A stretch of 64,000 bases of DNA from Stentor coeruleus (GCA_001970955.1 MPUH01000001.1:1-64000); one strand, 5' to 3'; shown: positions 1-12,585, counted from the stretch's first letter. Numbers and translations: made by a program. Notes: generated by a model from the letters alone, not told the origin.

Positions 1-751
1 ATATAAATACCATTAATTTATGTGATTATTGAAGATAATATGCTTCATAAAGGCATATGATTAGCATTCTTTAAAGTGAGTAGTTTTAGCTTTTTTTATA
101 CAAAGAGATAATTTTATATTTTATGCAGAGTAGTCAAGCCATTTTAGTATAGAATAAAACTATTAGCTTCAAAATAAATCATTGATTGATGATTTGTATT
201 TTTAATATAAAAGTTTACTAAAACTACAAAAATTCAGCATAAAATATCAGCAAATTTTCATTCTTTATGCAAGAGTAGTTTTAAATTGTAGAAATATTTT
301 TTCACTCAAATAAAGGGGAGCTTATTTATGATATACAAAAAATATCATCAAGAGTTACTTACTAATATGGCATAATAAATCTTCAACTTTTGCGATCAGA
401 AGTAAAATATTTATCCAAAAAAAAATTTTAACCCTAAGCTAAACACAAAAATTTTGTTGTTATTTCATTCTTTTGACATAAACTCAAGAGTATCAAAGTT
501 ATATCACCATTAAATTTGCAATATATTTGAGTATTATTATTATATGACTATTTTTCTTATAGTATTAGCATCATTCCTAAGAAGTATTCACAAATTTATT
601 CTCGAAAAGCAACTATCTTAAATATTAATTTCTTCAAATCTTAAATCACAACAAACTATAAAAGCCTGCTATCTTAAATTTCTCTAAATCATCCAGAAAT
701 TTTGAAATATTATATCCTTCTAAGACAGTTTAACTTTCAATATCTACTAAC
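1..751. other. Intergenic, 3' flank of GAPDH
   Basis: AT-rich sequence with stops in all frames. I see no coding frame, RNA gene or repeat. It borders the 3' end of the minus-strand GAPDH gene. Confidence 0.6.
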
Positions 752-1783
<1,032 letters not shown>

Positions 1784-2340
1784 TTATATCCACAATTTAG
1801 CATATTCATAATATCATGAAATATATAAGGGGATTATTTTTTTGCAAAAAAAACAATTAGTGTAGGAAAGGATTGGGATGAGTTTGATTGAAATTTTGTA
1901 TATTGGAAGGAATTTAAGTTTTTAAGATAATTTTTAATTGTTTTTTATGATTGATTTAACTATATTAAGATAGAATAGTCTTTAGAAAGTGAGCTTACTA
2001 AGTATAGATTTAAATTCTTAAGGATTACTGGGGGAAAATATTGGATTATTGTTAAATAAGGATGAAGGCTTTGAGAATTGTTGGAAGCGTTAAATTGAAG
2101 AATACTTATTGTAAATCTAAAAGATTAGTTATATTTGGAGACAATATTTTTCTTTTAATTAATTGGAAGTAATTATATAGGCTTAAAGCATATTATCGAA
2201 TAAATTTGAATATTTTTACAGACTAGACTATTTAGGATTTATATAATAATGATTTAAACTTTTTTAACTGCGAATACTAATAAGCTATTGGAATACTAAA
2301 AAGAAGCATAAAGGCTATAAAAATATTTTTACTAGTGTAA
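1784..2340. promoter_or_regulatory. Divergent intergenic region
   Basis: This is a head-to-head spacer between GAPDH (minus) and a coiled-coil gene (plus), so both 5' flanks lie here. The left part is G-rich and C-poor on the + strand. No specific promoter motif can be named. Confidence 0.4.
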
Positions 2341-4176
2341 ATGTCAATTCACGAAAATATCGCTAAAGAGCATTCAAAACTTTCATCTAGGTTTTTAAGT
2401 TCATTTGAAGATAAATCTGACCATGTAGCATTTGAAATCGAAAAAAAACTCTCAATACTTTCAAAACTCAAAACAGAAAGTCAAAATTTGCAACAGATTA
2501 TTGACGCACCTTCTCTAAAGCAAAGAATTAAATTCCTCGAAGAAAGTATCGAAGAAATAGATTTTAAATGGTAAACTTTATGCAGTTACTTAGAAGACCA
2601 ATACACAAAAGTTTTACAGAACATGGAAACAAGAACACATGCATCAAATGGCGATTACAAAATTAAAGTTGATGTACTTCAAAGACAAGAACAAGATATC
2701 CTACAAAAAATAAGCACAGGAAATGAAGTTTTAATTGAAGCAACTTCAACTCAGGAAGAAGGTATTCACAAAGTTAAATACATGCGAAGCAATCTTGCAT
2801 CAATGCGTTCCAGCCGAAAAGAAGCGATTTCAAAGCATTTGCAAATAGCTAAAAAAACAGCAAAAAATCTTATAATGTCTTGCAAAGTTAATGAAAATCC
2901 TAATAATGGCTTGAATGAAGAAGAAAAAAAATCACTTGATTGGCATAAAGATATTTTGAAAAAATTACAAAAAGTATCAATAACTACTGAGCTCAGAAAA
3001 AAAGAAATCGATGAAAACCTTCAAAACCTTATGAGTCTGTTTAAAACGTTAGGAATGCCTGATTTATCAGAGTGTGTTTCTGAATATGAAAGAGTTGTAA
3101 TTACCAATAATTCACTGAGCAAAAAATCAGATATTCTCCTTGGGGAAATACAAACATTGCAGAAAAATTTAAAGGATCTGAATCAGAAAGAGCTGGAATA
3201 CACAAAAAAAAGCAGTGAAAAACAAACAATTATTAATACGGATAGAGAAACTTATTCTAAAGATACAACTTTGGCTGTGTATATATACGAGCTTTTCAAA
3301 GACTTAAACATGAAAATTGATAAAGAAATGCCAACAGAAAGAAGATCTTTAGTAAAAGTTGACTCATTTGAGGATTATGAGAAATCTAATGGAAAAGATG
3401 TGAAAAATACTTGGATCTTAATTAAAGCACTGATGAATAAGATTAGTGTTATGGAAGATAGGGTTATGGAAAAGATAAATCAGAGAGGGTATGAGGATTG
3501 GGCAGAAGGTATTGAAACTAAGAATTCGCATGCATACATTAAAAATAAAGAACCAAGGACAGGATGTTCTTATGATGCTAGTAAAGAGTTTATGTATACA
3601 GATAATAAGCAAAGATATATTATTGATATGCTTGAAAGCGCTTTACAAGTTGAGAATAAAGCAAAGCAAATCATCAAAGCGAAACAGAACAAAGTACCTC
3701 GAGAACAGACTCCACTTGTAGCTATAGAAGTGCCAACGAAAGATGAGAGTTTTTCGAATTTTAACAAAGCCACAACTGAATACAGTGCGAAATGCAAAGA
3801 CTCTTTCAAAGTTTCATCTATTTTCGAGAAAAGGTTTGATAAAAACATGAGAAGAGTTTCAAGTCAAACGCTTAAATTTAGAAAAAATAAGTCTAATGAT
3901 TGGAAAAGTGCCAAATTCTACTGTCAAGAAATGCTTTCAAAAAAAGACACTTCAAGAACTATTGGTAAAAGCCCTAGAAACCTCCCTACAAGCCCAATAC
4001 AAGGAACAAGCCGAACTGCAGAAGAAAAAATCCAAATAAAACCTCAATTTCCAATTCTCTCTAGCCAAACACCTATAAGCTTTTCTTCAAGAACGTTAGC
4101 AACTCCTAGGATTGTGCCTAAGCACTCTTATACTACTGAAAACTTGAATAAATTAAGAGCGATATATAGGCTTTAA
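2341..4176 (+). CDS. Coiled-coil protein, 606 aa, one 15-nt intron
   Basis: Two exons, 2341-2570 and 2586-4176, flank a 15-nt intron (GTAAACTTTATGCAG, 2571-2585, phase 2). Splicing joins ...IDFK to CYLEDQYTKVL and fuses two open frames into one of 606 residues. Retaining the intron gives an immediate TAA. The product is rich in Lys, Glu and Gln, with long heptad-like stretches over roughly residues 1-310, so an extended coiled coil is likely. The C-terminal third is basic and rich in Ser, Thr and Pro, with no recognisable domain. I do not recognise a family; a cytoskeletal or cilium/cortex structural role is only a guess from composition. It lies 37 bp upstream of the next + gene. Confidence 0.85.
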
Positions 4177-4213
4177 TGTAATCCCTTAAGTTTAATTATT
4201 ACTTTAAAAAAAT

Positions 4214-6136
4214 ATGCAGTATGGAAAGAAGAAGAATAAATCATTTGATATAAAACTTAGTGACAAAAGAATTCTTTCTAAAATACTTGAAGACCCTGAT
4301 GAGATGTTTGAAGATGAAGCAAGACACAATAAATCTCTAACTTGTAAAAAGAAACAACATCTCCAACTTACTGAAATTCCTTCTTCGTCGTATCCTAACT
4401 TTTCATTCTTTTACTCATTCCTAAACACACTCAGTTTATATCCTCAAGTCTTTACTTATTTCGCAGCTCAAGCTAAAATAATCAAAATAATCATACCTCA
4501 TAGTCCAAGATTAGTGAAGATATCTTCTCATTCAACTCATTTTAATGATTCAATTTCATCTAAAACTATTCTTCAAGAATACTCAGCAACTCCTGAACCA
4601 GCTTCTCACAGGCCATCAATCAAAGTCACAAGCTATGATGAGAAAAAAATTCCAAACAGCCAAAGATTTTCAACTATGTTAAACTCTGGACAAATTGGGC
4701 AAATTAAAAGCTATCCTGGCTCAAGAATTGTAAATTTCGATAAGAATTTAACTGAATTGCAAAGAAAGTTTAATGAAATCACAATCAACTCAGTAAATGT
4801 TTCCAGAGATAACCTAAAGGAATTTTTGAATAAAAGGTACCCTGAAGAAGTTACTGAATCACTTGTTAAATGGGTATTTCATGGAGTATCATTTAATTAC
4901 GAGGCTTGGCTCGCTGATTTGCAAAAATTTTTTTCTCTTCCTGATGAAAAGCACATTAAATTAGCATTTGATCTCTATGATTTCAATAAAGATAAATTTA
5001 TTTGCAATCGTGATACATTCTATGCTATCGGATTGGATAAAGATAGAATTTTCTCACAGGATTTGGTTAAAATCAGAAGTCAATTTTTAGTAAAAATTAA
5101 TGAACCAGAAATAATAAAGTCTCGTGGGACAAAAGTTACTACTCTAAACAAACTTAAAAGCATCAGTGAAACACATAAACCCCGTTATCCTATAACACTT
5201 AGTGGGCAGCCTGAAGCTTTAAACATTGAAGACTTCTGCAAAATAAAATTTGAATTAGGCAAACCTCATATAATCCTTGATTTTGCTGAATACATAACTG
5301 GAATAAGCAATCTTTTTTATATACATTCAGCTCATCAAAAAACTTTCTACCGTAAGAAAAGCGAAGATATTGCTCTAAAACTTGCTTATAAGCCAAGGCT
5401 CAGAGAAAAACTACAAAACACAGGAAAATTAAGATATTATCAGGAACTAGCTATAGCTTTGAAGTATTTTCATCCTTCGACATCAGAAGTTTTGCTAGAA
5501 AAATTTTCAGAGATGATCTGCAAATCTTATACAGAATGTAAATTACTCTCGCTGACATCAATATCAGCAGTTTGGCCCAAGATTTTTGGTATTGATAATC
5601 TTTTTATTAATCAGAGCTTGTATCATATACTTGCAGGGCCTGAAAATGGAAATATAGATAAGACTAGGTTTCTTAAAAAAATTAGAGATTTATTTGATGT
5701 AAAAAATATGTAGGAAGAAAATCAGAATCGCTTTGCTTTTTCTATATATGATCAGAATCAAGATGGGGCAATTACCTGCGATGAAATAGATCAATTTTTG
5801 AAAACACTTACAGAGGGATCATTTATTTACAAAGAGTGTTTGATGTAATTTTTAAATAGATTTGCTAATGAGTTCATTGCCAGTATTTTTGGGAAAAGAC
5901 ATAAGCCAGTTACTAAAATTGAATATCCAATGTTTTGTGAGTTCGTCCCAAAGTCTATTTTAATTAATGAGTTTATGTCAAGCTTTCTTTCACGAGAAGT
6001 GCAGAATAGGAAAAATTTATCTTTTTTACCAATAAATGAACTTACTAAAAGTGAAATCGGAATGTTCGCAGCATATAATCATCTTCACAAGGAAATTGAG
6101 CTAGGTGAAGTTAAAGCGGACCATTTAAAAACCTAA
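4214..6136 (+). CDS. EF-hand protein, 630 aa, two 15-nt introns
   Basis: Exons are 4214-5698, 5714-5844 and 5860-6136. They are separated by GTAAAAAATATGTAG (phase 0) and GTAATTTTTAAATAG (phase 2). Both carry A at position 10, and both would introduce a stop if retained. The first about 200 residues are low-complexity with no known domain. An EF-hand-like loop (DFNKDKFICNRD, about 256-267) is followed by a canonical loop, DQNQDGAITCDE (about 508-519), which only becomes visible after splicing the first intron. Ca2+ binding at the second loop is likely; the first has weaker ligands. Overall it resembles long ciliate EF-hand proteins without an enzyme domain. Partner and role are unknown. Confidence 0.85.
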
Positions 6137-6597
6137 TTTTTACTTATATTGGCATAGTAGATATTAATTATAAAATAATTAAATTCATCACCTTTTTTGA
6201 ATTTTTCTCCATCAACTTTTTATGAAAACTTAAATATAAAGCATTTTCCCTATAAGTTTATTTCATTATTTAAGCTCTATATATTAATTAAACACCAGTA
6301 GATAATAGTATAATTTATTCTAAGATTCAATCTTAAAGGAAGCTCACTAAGTTTTACTTCTTCAATTTTTAATTTCTCTTACAATAGTTTTCGGTTAAAA
6401 ATTACTTGTATTATAAAATTACTTGTATTATAAAATAGTTTTAAATAACTTTAAAAAAAAAATCTATAAAACATGCTATCTTTCTATGTAAAAAAAAAAC
6501 TAATAAGAGATTTATTAAAAAAATTAATCTAATCTTTCAGTCTCTTAAAAAATTATGGTAAATTTTATGTTCAGGCTATTTATTCATTAATTATTTA
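6137..6597. other. Intergenic with 17-bp tandem duplication
   Basis: AT-rich spacer between two + genes. The only structure seen is a perfect 17-bp tandem duplication at 6401-6434. No coding frame. Confidence 0.6.
6401..6434. repeat. 17-bp perfect tandem duplication
   Basis: Two adjacent identical copies of ATTACTTGTATTATAAA lie in the 5' flank of the CNBD gene. They look like a recent slippage or duplication event. Confidence 0.9.
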
Positions 6598-8046
6598 ATG
6601 TCAATTGATAGGAAATCATCATTCATATCTGGGCTTATAGACTTGCTATCCCTTCCTCCGTATAAGAGAACCCAGATAGACATTGAAAACATAGTAAAAT
6701 GGACAAGCCACTTTAAATTCTTCCAAGAACTAAACGAAAAGGAAGAGTCTTCAAGGCTTCACACTGAGTGCTGCAAAGTGTTGAGTGTTCAAAACTATCG
6801 TACAAATGACTTTATATGTAGAAGGGGTGATCAAGGAGATGCTTTTTTTTTCATATTAAGAGGAGCAGTTAAGATTCTTGCTCAGTCTGAAATTCCTATA
6901 AAACATCAGGATGATGAAGATCTTCATAAACTAGTCAGAAAAAATACTGAAATCAACGATAACCCTAAAAGGCTAAGTCATCAATCAACTATTAGAATGA
7001 GTTTAGATGCAGAAAACGATGATAAAGAAGTAGCCACACTTGTTTCAGGGCAAACATTTGGAGAAATGGCTTTAGTAAACGATCGACCAAGATACTTTTC
7101 TGTTCAATGCACTGAACCTACAACTTTGGGCATACTGAAGAAAAGCGATTATAATATCATCGCTAGGGTCCAAGAAAAGCAGGTTAATGACAAAATAGAG
7201 TTCTTGCGAAGTCTTGAACCATTTAAAAACTGGACTCGAGTTGCAGTTTATAAATTAAGCTATTTTTTCCGGAATATAAACTTTCGGAAAGGAAATATAG
7301 TTTATAAAGAAGGGGATTTCCCTTCAGAAATCTATATTATAAAAGAGGGAGAATTTATATTTACTCAGCAGTATAGTATAAATGCCGGCTTTAAAAAAGC
7401 TACTGCAGAGTTTGGAGGGCTTAAAAAGCATATCCAAGAAAGTATTGTTCGTAAGAAGAACATGAAAATTGTCATTAAGCAAAAAGGTGATATTTTTGGC
7501 TATGATGAAATCTATGCTAACAAATTCGTAAGAGAATTTACCTGTACTTGCAATTCTTCTAATGGAGAAATTTTGGCTATCACTGATAAGAATTTTGCTA
7601 AAAAGATAGCCCAACCAGAAACTCTCAAGTTTATTGAAGACAATTGTGCATCATTTCGTAAGTGGATGTCGTCTCGATTGGAAAATCTTAAGACTACTGA
7701 GCGGTTTAAAGATAATCTGAGCTTCACACCATTTTCTAAAATACAGATAAACTCTCGAGAAGAGTCCAAAATCATCGATAAAAAACCTTCAGCAAAGCAA
7801 CCTCCACCACCTCCTTCAGGTACTTTGCCAATTATTCTTGATAAAATATTGGCAAAATCACGAACTAGAACTTGCTCAAGGAAAAAAATCTCATCAGCAG
7901 TTAGAAACGTTTTTGAAACTGAGCTTAATGGCACTATTCTAAGTTATAGCAAAAATAATTATTCAAGAACTATAAATAACTCATTTAGTACATATTCTCC
8001 AAGTCCTACAAGGCATCTCCCATCAAGCTTTAGGAAAATTCTATAA
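6598..8046 (+). CDS. Protein with two cyclic-nucleotide-binding domains
   Basis: The 482-residue product has a CNBD at about residues 62-188. It ends in a good phosphate-binding cassette, FGEMALVNDRPRYFSV (154-169), including the Glu and Arg that contact cAMP/cGMP. A charged insert (about 97-145) interrupts the domain before the cassette. A second, more divergent CNBD follows (about 200-350: YKEGDFPSEIYIIKEGEF, then IFGYDEIYANKFVREF), in which the cassette is degenerate. There is no kinase, channel or exchange-factor domain. The last 120 residues are basic and Pro/Ser-rich, including a PPPPP run. It is likely a cyclic-nucleotide sensor or scaffold. The second site may not bind ligand. The guanylyl cyclase at 53.8-60.1 kb is a possible cGMP source, but a link is inference. 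Confidence 0.88.
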   Translation: MSIDRKSSFISGLIDLLSLPPYKRTQIDIENIVKWTSHFKFFQELNEKEESSRLHTECCKVLSVQNYRTNDFICRRGDQGDAFFFILRGAVKILAQSEIPIKHQDDEDLHKLVRKNTEINDNPKRLSHQSTIRMSLDAENDDKEVATLVSGQTFGEMALVNDRPRYFSVQCTEPTTLGILKKSDYNIIARVQEKQVNDKIEFLRSLEPFKNWTRVAVYKLSYFFRNINFRKGNIVYKEGDFPSEIYIIKEGEFIFTQQYSINAGFKKATAEFGGLKKHIQESIVRKKNMKIVIKQKGDIFGYDEIYANKFVREFTCTCNSSNGEILAITDKNFAKKIAQPETLKFIEDNCASFRKWMSSRLENLKTTERFKDNLSFTPFSKIQINSREESKIIDKKPSAKQPPPPPSGTLPIILDKILAKSRTRTCSRKKISSAVRNVFETELNGTILSYSKNNYSRTINNSFSTYSPSPTRHLPSSFRKIL

Positions 8047-8076
8047 TCTAATAACTAATTTCTATCAATAATTTAA

Positions 8077-8478
8077 ATGCTCAGACTGCATAAATCTACA
8101 ACACCATCTAGAAGAGAAAAACAGACCAGCATTTTCAATAACTTGAAGGAAGCTAAAATGCCAGAGTATGATAGTTATTTAGACCCTCATTTATCTAATT
8201 ACTTTTCATCTAAACAGAAAAAGAATATAAGCAAAGTAAGATTCGCTGACCCTATATACAAGATTTACAATTCTAATAAAAGTTTATCACCACTTAAACT
8301 TAGTATCAGACACAAATCTCCACAGTTACCTAGAATCACTAAAAGACTAGCTCCTCAGAATATCAAACCAGTCACTGCAGAACAGTTTAAGCAAATACTG
8401 CAAAAATTTAGAGATAAGTCTCTTGGAACTAAGTGCACGCCAAGTGTTATTAGTGACAGAGTTTTTATAACTAGTTAA
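8077..8478 (+). CDS. Small basic protein, 133 aa, unknown
   Basis: An intronless open frame begins 30 bp after the CNBD gene on the same strand. The product is basic, with many Lys, Arg, Ser and Pro residues, and shows no domain, signal peptide or membrane segment. Codon choice and A/T-ending third positions resemble the neighbouring genes, and no competing antisense frame exists. I accept it as a real small gene of unknown function. It could instead be a 3' exon of the upstream gene, but no 15-nt intron links them and the upstream frame ends in a clean TAA. Confidence 0.65.
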   Translation: MLRLHKSTTPSRREKQTSIFNNLKEAKMPEYDSYLDPHLSNYFSSKQKKNISKVRFADPIYKIYNSNKSLSPLKLSIRHKSPQLPRITKRLAPQNIKPVTAEQFKQILQKFRDKSLGTKCTPSVISDRVFITS

Positions 8479-9000
8479 ACTCGATAAAATATTGCTGATT
8501 TAAAAGAAACTTATGAAGTTGTTTATTATTTCAGATACACTTAGTGATATTGAAACCTTATGAGTAAAAAATAATTGATATGCATTAATATTTTCAATCT
8601 AATCAGTTGTTATTGTAATTTTTTATTTGGAGGAAGTATATTATGGTCTAGGCTGAAAATAGTTAAATATGTATATGCAAAAGATAATTAGTTATTTATA
8701 GTTTGCTATTTAAGAAATAAATGCACTTAGCGAATTAAAATTTGAATTAGAGTTGCTTGAGGTTATGTTTTTTAATGCAATTTTATTTAAGTTTCTGGAA
8801 TAATTTAATATGCATTTATTATATTTTACACTTCTACTTAGAAAAATTAATCATGCATGCTTGATTTATATATGTGTTTAATTAATTGTATACTACTTAC
8901 AAAAAATATGCAAACTATTTTTGCTTAGTTAATTTATATCTTAAATCATTAACCAAACCCACACCTTGACTTATTTAGCTATTAACTTTCACATGGTATA
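8479..9000. other. Convergent intergenic region
   Basis: Spacer between converging 3' ends. Several C-poor, TTA-rich stretches are present. No gene or repeat was recognised. Confidence 0.5.
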
Positions 9001-9870
9001 TTAATGTTCACACATATATTTATTCTTAATGCTTTGAATCCCTTCTTTACGTAGTTTTTCATAGTGATTCTTCATAGTTTGTACTTCATTTTCTTTTGTC
9101 TTACGCATTTCTTCAACAACCATAGCAAACACTCCACCTTGCCCATCAAACTGCTTAATTTCCGTCTCATATCTTACATTCACTTCAGCAACTGCTGTTG
9201 TTTGCTGTGCAAAATTAGTTTCTAAAAACTCCTCAATTTCATTCTGCATCATAAGTTCCTTATCAAATCCTCCAGACATATCACTTTTCTGCAGCCGAAA
9301 ACTCTCGAAAAAGCACTGACTTCTTTCAAGCATAGACTTTTTTCGCTCTTTTAGTCTGCTTTCTAAGTTGTTTTCTTGCTTACTGAAACTTTCACATATT
9401 TTTGTGCTCATAACTTCAGCTTCTTCAACATTGGTGACAATAATTTCAGAAACACTTAGCCTATTTTTTGATTTTCTTTCTAAATCCTTAAAGTCATTTG
9501 CCATAGCTTTTTTTCTATTTTCAAAATCCTCCCTACGCTGCTCAAAAGATGTAGGCTCGATATTTTCGCTTGATAAATCTGAGGAATTTAAGACTCTTAA
9601 GACTTCAGGTCTTTTAAGTAACTTGTGCAGCCTTTGTTGGATATCATAGCATTTTGGGTCATCTTTATCATCGAAGAATTCTATAGCTTGTGAGTAAAGT
9701 TCAGTCAGCTTATGAATCATGTCTTTTGTACAATTTTGTTCAAGTTCCATTTCTAGCTCAATCATCTTCATTGCAAAAAAAGGCTTACGAACAGGGCTTG
9801 CGCTTTCGTCATCTGAGTCTTGGCTTGGAAGTTTATATGCATTCTTGCTAAGAGGGTTTTTAAAGCACAT
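9001..9870 (-). CDS. Coiled-coil protein, 289 aa, unknown
   Basis: Intronless gene. The N-terminus (1-30) is Ser/Asp-rich with a possible acidic phosphorylation patch (QDSDDESASP). From about residue 35 to the end the protein is strongly helical and charged, with runs such as FENRKKAMANDFKDLERKSKNR, indicating long coiled coils. No catalytic motif, membrane segment or named domain is visible. A + strand frame of 93 codons lies antisense within it; it is hydrophobic and Phe/Leu/Ser-rich, as expected for the complement of a Lys/Glu-rich gene, so the minus frame is preferred. Confidence 0.82.
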   Translation of the reverse strand: MCFKNPLSKNAYKLPSQDSDDESASPVRKPFFAMKMIELEMELEQNCTKDMIHKLTELYSQAIEFFDDKDDPKCYDIQQRLHKLLKRPEVLRVLNSSDLSSENIEPTSFEQRREDFENRKKAMANDFKDLERKSKNRLSVSEIIVTNVEEAEVMSTKICESFSKQENNLESRLKERKKSMLERSQCFFESFRLQKSDMSGGFDKELMMQNEIEEFLETNFAQQTTAVAEVNVRYETEIKQFDGQGGVFAMVVEEMRKTKENEVQTMKNHYEKLRKEGIQSIKNKYMCEH

Positions 9871-10203
9871 TATAAGGTATAAGTAAAATGGAGATCATCT
9901 CGATTTTTTAACTTTTATATATATATTTATATCATGAATTTGCTTGCTGCTATGTTTAACTAATTAGCCTGTCTATAATAAAATAAATTGCATCAATTTT
10001 CTTTTTACTCTCTACATCAAATAAATGCTTATAGGAAAATTTACTAAGAAGCTTATTTTTTTTATGTTAGTTTAATATAATAAAAGTATATGATGAGATA
10101 TTTTGTAACTGAATTTTTTTTTAGCAATAAATCAAGTGTCGATTTTTTAATATCAAACTTTAATTCTAGCAAACAAAGAAAAATAATTGCAAAAATATAA
10201 ATT
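9871..10203. promoter_or_regulatory. Divergent intergenic region
   Basis: Shared 5' flank of the coiled-coil gene (minus) and the VPS9 gene (plus). No defined motif was identified. Confidence 0.35.
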
Positions 10204-11508
10204 ATGGCTTTTCAAGAAATGGTCGACCCTGACATAAAGGACTCCGTTGAGGAAGCTAAAAAGCATCGAAGCAGTGATGTTACTGCAGGGAATTCCTTAA
10301 TACTCCGAACAGAATCTGGACTTACAGATAACATTGAGCAGTTTTTGCCAAGTTTTGCCCGAGATCTCCCATTTTCTTTCCCCACAACTGAAATTTTTGA
10401 TATCTTTGCCTTGTCAGCAACAAAGAAAAGGTTTCAAATCATAGAAAAAACTAGCACGATGGCCACAGCAGTCTATAAAGAAAGATATAGCTTTAAAAAT
10501 CTTCTTCTATGCTGCCTTCCACCAGAGCAAAGACAAAAAACAATCCTATCCGCAGTTCGAATGGTGATAAACATAAACGAAATCTCCTGTAAGCGGGTTG
10601 TAACAATAAAAGGTATCTATGGCTACCCTCAAGTAATAATGCCCCTTATCAGCGATTTTCAAACTCGTTTAGACTTAACTTTGAATTCATCCCCTTCAGC
10701 TCAAAAGAAAGATACATATGAAAATCTTGTAAACGATGAAGAAGAGACAGTTGTCACTTGCAAACATGAAAGCTCATCTTATTATCAATTTCACAAGATC
10801 TTATCTTCAGAAAACTATACTTTAGGTAAATCGATTTCTGCATTTATTCAGTCGTTTTCTGAACAGTATAGAAATCCTGAAGAATCTGTTACTATGTTAC
10901 CTTTACCATTAGATTCTATAAAAGAAACAGTTGAGCATGCAGTTGAGGCATTATTTACGCATTATAATTATGGTAGGGCAAACTCTGAAAGAATGATGGT
11001 TTTTTGTAGGCCAGCAGTTGAAAAATATGTGTATTCGAAAATTTCTCATGTTCTTTTACCTATTTATGCAGCAAAAGCTATGTCAACTGATGAGGAAATC
11101 CATAGAAAAAGGTTGTTGCTAGGAAGTTGCTCAACTGGTGAGATTTTTACTAAGTTAACGATAGCTGAAGATTTTATTATTGAAGATGATTATTCAGAAG
11201 CATGTGAAATTTATGATAGAGTTGAAGAACTTAAAAGCCCAATAGAGAAAATAAATTGCTATTTGAATATGATAAGTTTGATGAAAGCGGCTATTATTGA
11301 TTTTTCTAAAGGAAAAGTTGAGATATCAAGGACACAAGATGAAGTCAAGCTGATATCTTATGTAATCATTAAGTCTAATGTTAAAAATCCTTCAGCTGAA
11401 ATTGAGCTTATAAAGGATTACCTTGGCTTTAAACTTGGAGCAGACACGAAAGGCATAGTCAATATCAATGCTGCGATTAATTATATTATTAGTGACTTGA
11501 TTGTTTAA
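10204..11508 (+). CDS. VPS9-domain protein (Rab5-type GEF)
   Basis: The 434-residue product carries a C-terminal VPS9 domain (about 240-425). The diagnostic stretch is SPIEKINCYLNMISLMKAAI followed by TQDEVKLISYVIIKSNV. It matches the family pattern in which a conserved Asp precedes a hydrophobic 'lisYVIIKs' helix that contacts Rab5-family GTPases. By family knowledge it should exchange GDP for GTP on a Rab5-like GTPase in early endocytic or phagosomal traffic. The N-terminal about 200 residues have no recognised zinc finger, Ras-binding or ankyrin module. The gene is intronless. Confidence 0.85.
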   Translation: MAFQEMVDPDIKDSVEEAKKHRSSDVTAGNSLILRTESGLTDNIEQFLPSFARDLPFSFPTTEIFDIFALSATKKRFQIIEKTSTMATAVYKERYSFKNLLLCCLPPEQRQKTILSAVRMVININEISCKRVVTIKGIYGYPQVIMPLISDFQTRLDLTLNSSPSAQKKDTYENLVNDEEETVVTCKHESSSYYQFHKILSSENYTLGKSISAFIQSFSEQYRNPEESVTMLPLPLDSIKETVEHAVEALFTHYNYGRANSERMMVFCRPAVEKYVYSKISHVLLPIYAAKAMSTDEEIHRKRLLLGSCSTGEIFTKLTIAEDFIIEDDYSEACEIYDRVEELKSPIEKINCYLNMISLMKAAIIDFSKGKVEISRTQDEVKLISYVIIKSNVKNPSAEIELIKDYLGFKLGADTKGIVNINAAINYIISDLIV

Positions 11509-11900
11509 AATCAGTTCTCATATTTGATTTAGTAATTTTAGATATTTATAATGTTGAGTAGAAAATCTTGGGAGTCAATAATTCTTTAATAAAAATTTAT
11601 AATATAAGGTTAGTTGAAATTTAATGCATTTTTACTGGAAAGTTATTTATTCAAATAATATCAATCTTAGTAAAACAATTATAGAAGCAATATTTAACTT
11701 TATGAAATCCTGACAAAAAAATATTCCTATCTAAAGACATATTATATTTTTTATACAATACCTCTACTGGTAACTACAAACTATGCAAATCAGCACAAAC
11801 TGATTATCATAAAGCACAGCATCTAACTCTAATTTTTTACTTACAAAAGCTCACAATTAATAATATTTATCAAAGCTTGCTAAAATTTATATTAAACTAG
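11509..11900. other. Intergenic region
   Basis: Spacer between the VPS9 gene and the 3' end of a minus-strand pseudogene. Nothing recognised. Confidence 0.5.
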
Positions 11901-12585
11901 CTAGCTTAAAATACACATGCAGTTTTCATTTCTGCATTTCTCAGGTCTTTCATTTATAAGCGCACTATAAACACTATCTTCTAGCTTCTTAATCCAGCAT
12001 TCCAGGACTAAATGCTTTTCTTCAGTATGCCAAATCATTTTTTTACTTTCTAGCAGCCGTTTGGCAGCTTCATTGATTTCTTTTTGTATATCCTGAATTC
12101 TATAGCATATAAAAGCCAGACTTTCTCCATTCCTACAGTCATAGCTTGCCTTGGAATAAGAGATTTCATTCTGTATGAGAAATTATGAGCTTTTCCATAA
12201 GCTTCATCAAGTTTATTTTTAACTTTTCTAATTCCTGAAAAATTGTTGAGCGTTTACCTGATTGGAGTAATAAATTACGTGATATATTTTGGAAATCTTG
12301 AATAACTAGTGTCGCTGTCTTACGTGATTGCATATTTTTATTCTTCATAGTATTTAATCGTTTAGTAACTGGTCCATCAAGAATACTTATAGATGAACTA
12401 AGCTATCATAACTGCAGTCTATATCATCTGGTGGGGTGATTCCTGAAGGAGAGTAATCAGTTTGGTTAATAAGCTGGCTCATTTCATCAGCCATTAGCTT
12501 CACTTGATGAAAACTCCTTTAATTTTTTAATCTTTTCAGTTAATTTTTGTAAAAAATTATCAGATCTTGTACGCTTTATTATCAT
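11901..12585 (-). pseudogene. Decaying coiled-coil gene with AT-AG intron
   Basis: Read from ATG at 12585 to TAG at 11901, the minus strand encodes coiled-coil-like protein in pieces that change frame. The blocks are MIIKRTRSDNFLQKLTEKI, then KLMADEMSQLINQTDYSPSG, then ILDGPVTKRLNTMKNKNMQS and ELEKLKINLMKLMEKL, then KASYDCRNGESLAFICYRIQ through to ENCMCILS. The first switch sits at a TTTT run (one extra base). A second one-base shift lies near 12400. The last join is perfect if the 16 nt ATAATTTCTCATACAG is removed. That has the size, the A six bases from the 3' end and the CAG of a true intron, but its donor is AT instead of GT. Three lesions in 685 bp suggest a host pseudogene. Base-calling errors could mimic the two indels. 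Protein family unknown. Confidence 0.6.

Noticed and set aside
5699-5859. In-frame TAG and TAA read through as Gln, suggesting a reassigned genetic code
   Set aside because: Both stops lie inside segments of exactly 15 nt with GT...AG and A10. Removing them keeps the protein intact, so they are introns. Genes end in all three stops, so the code is standard.
12391-12405. 15-nt GTTATGATAGCTTAG as an intron in the pseudogene
   Set aside because: It lacks A at position 10 and the GTA start of the other introns, and its removal does not bring the flanking frames together.
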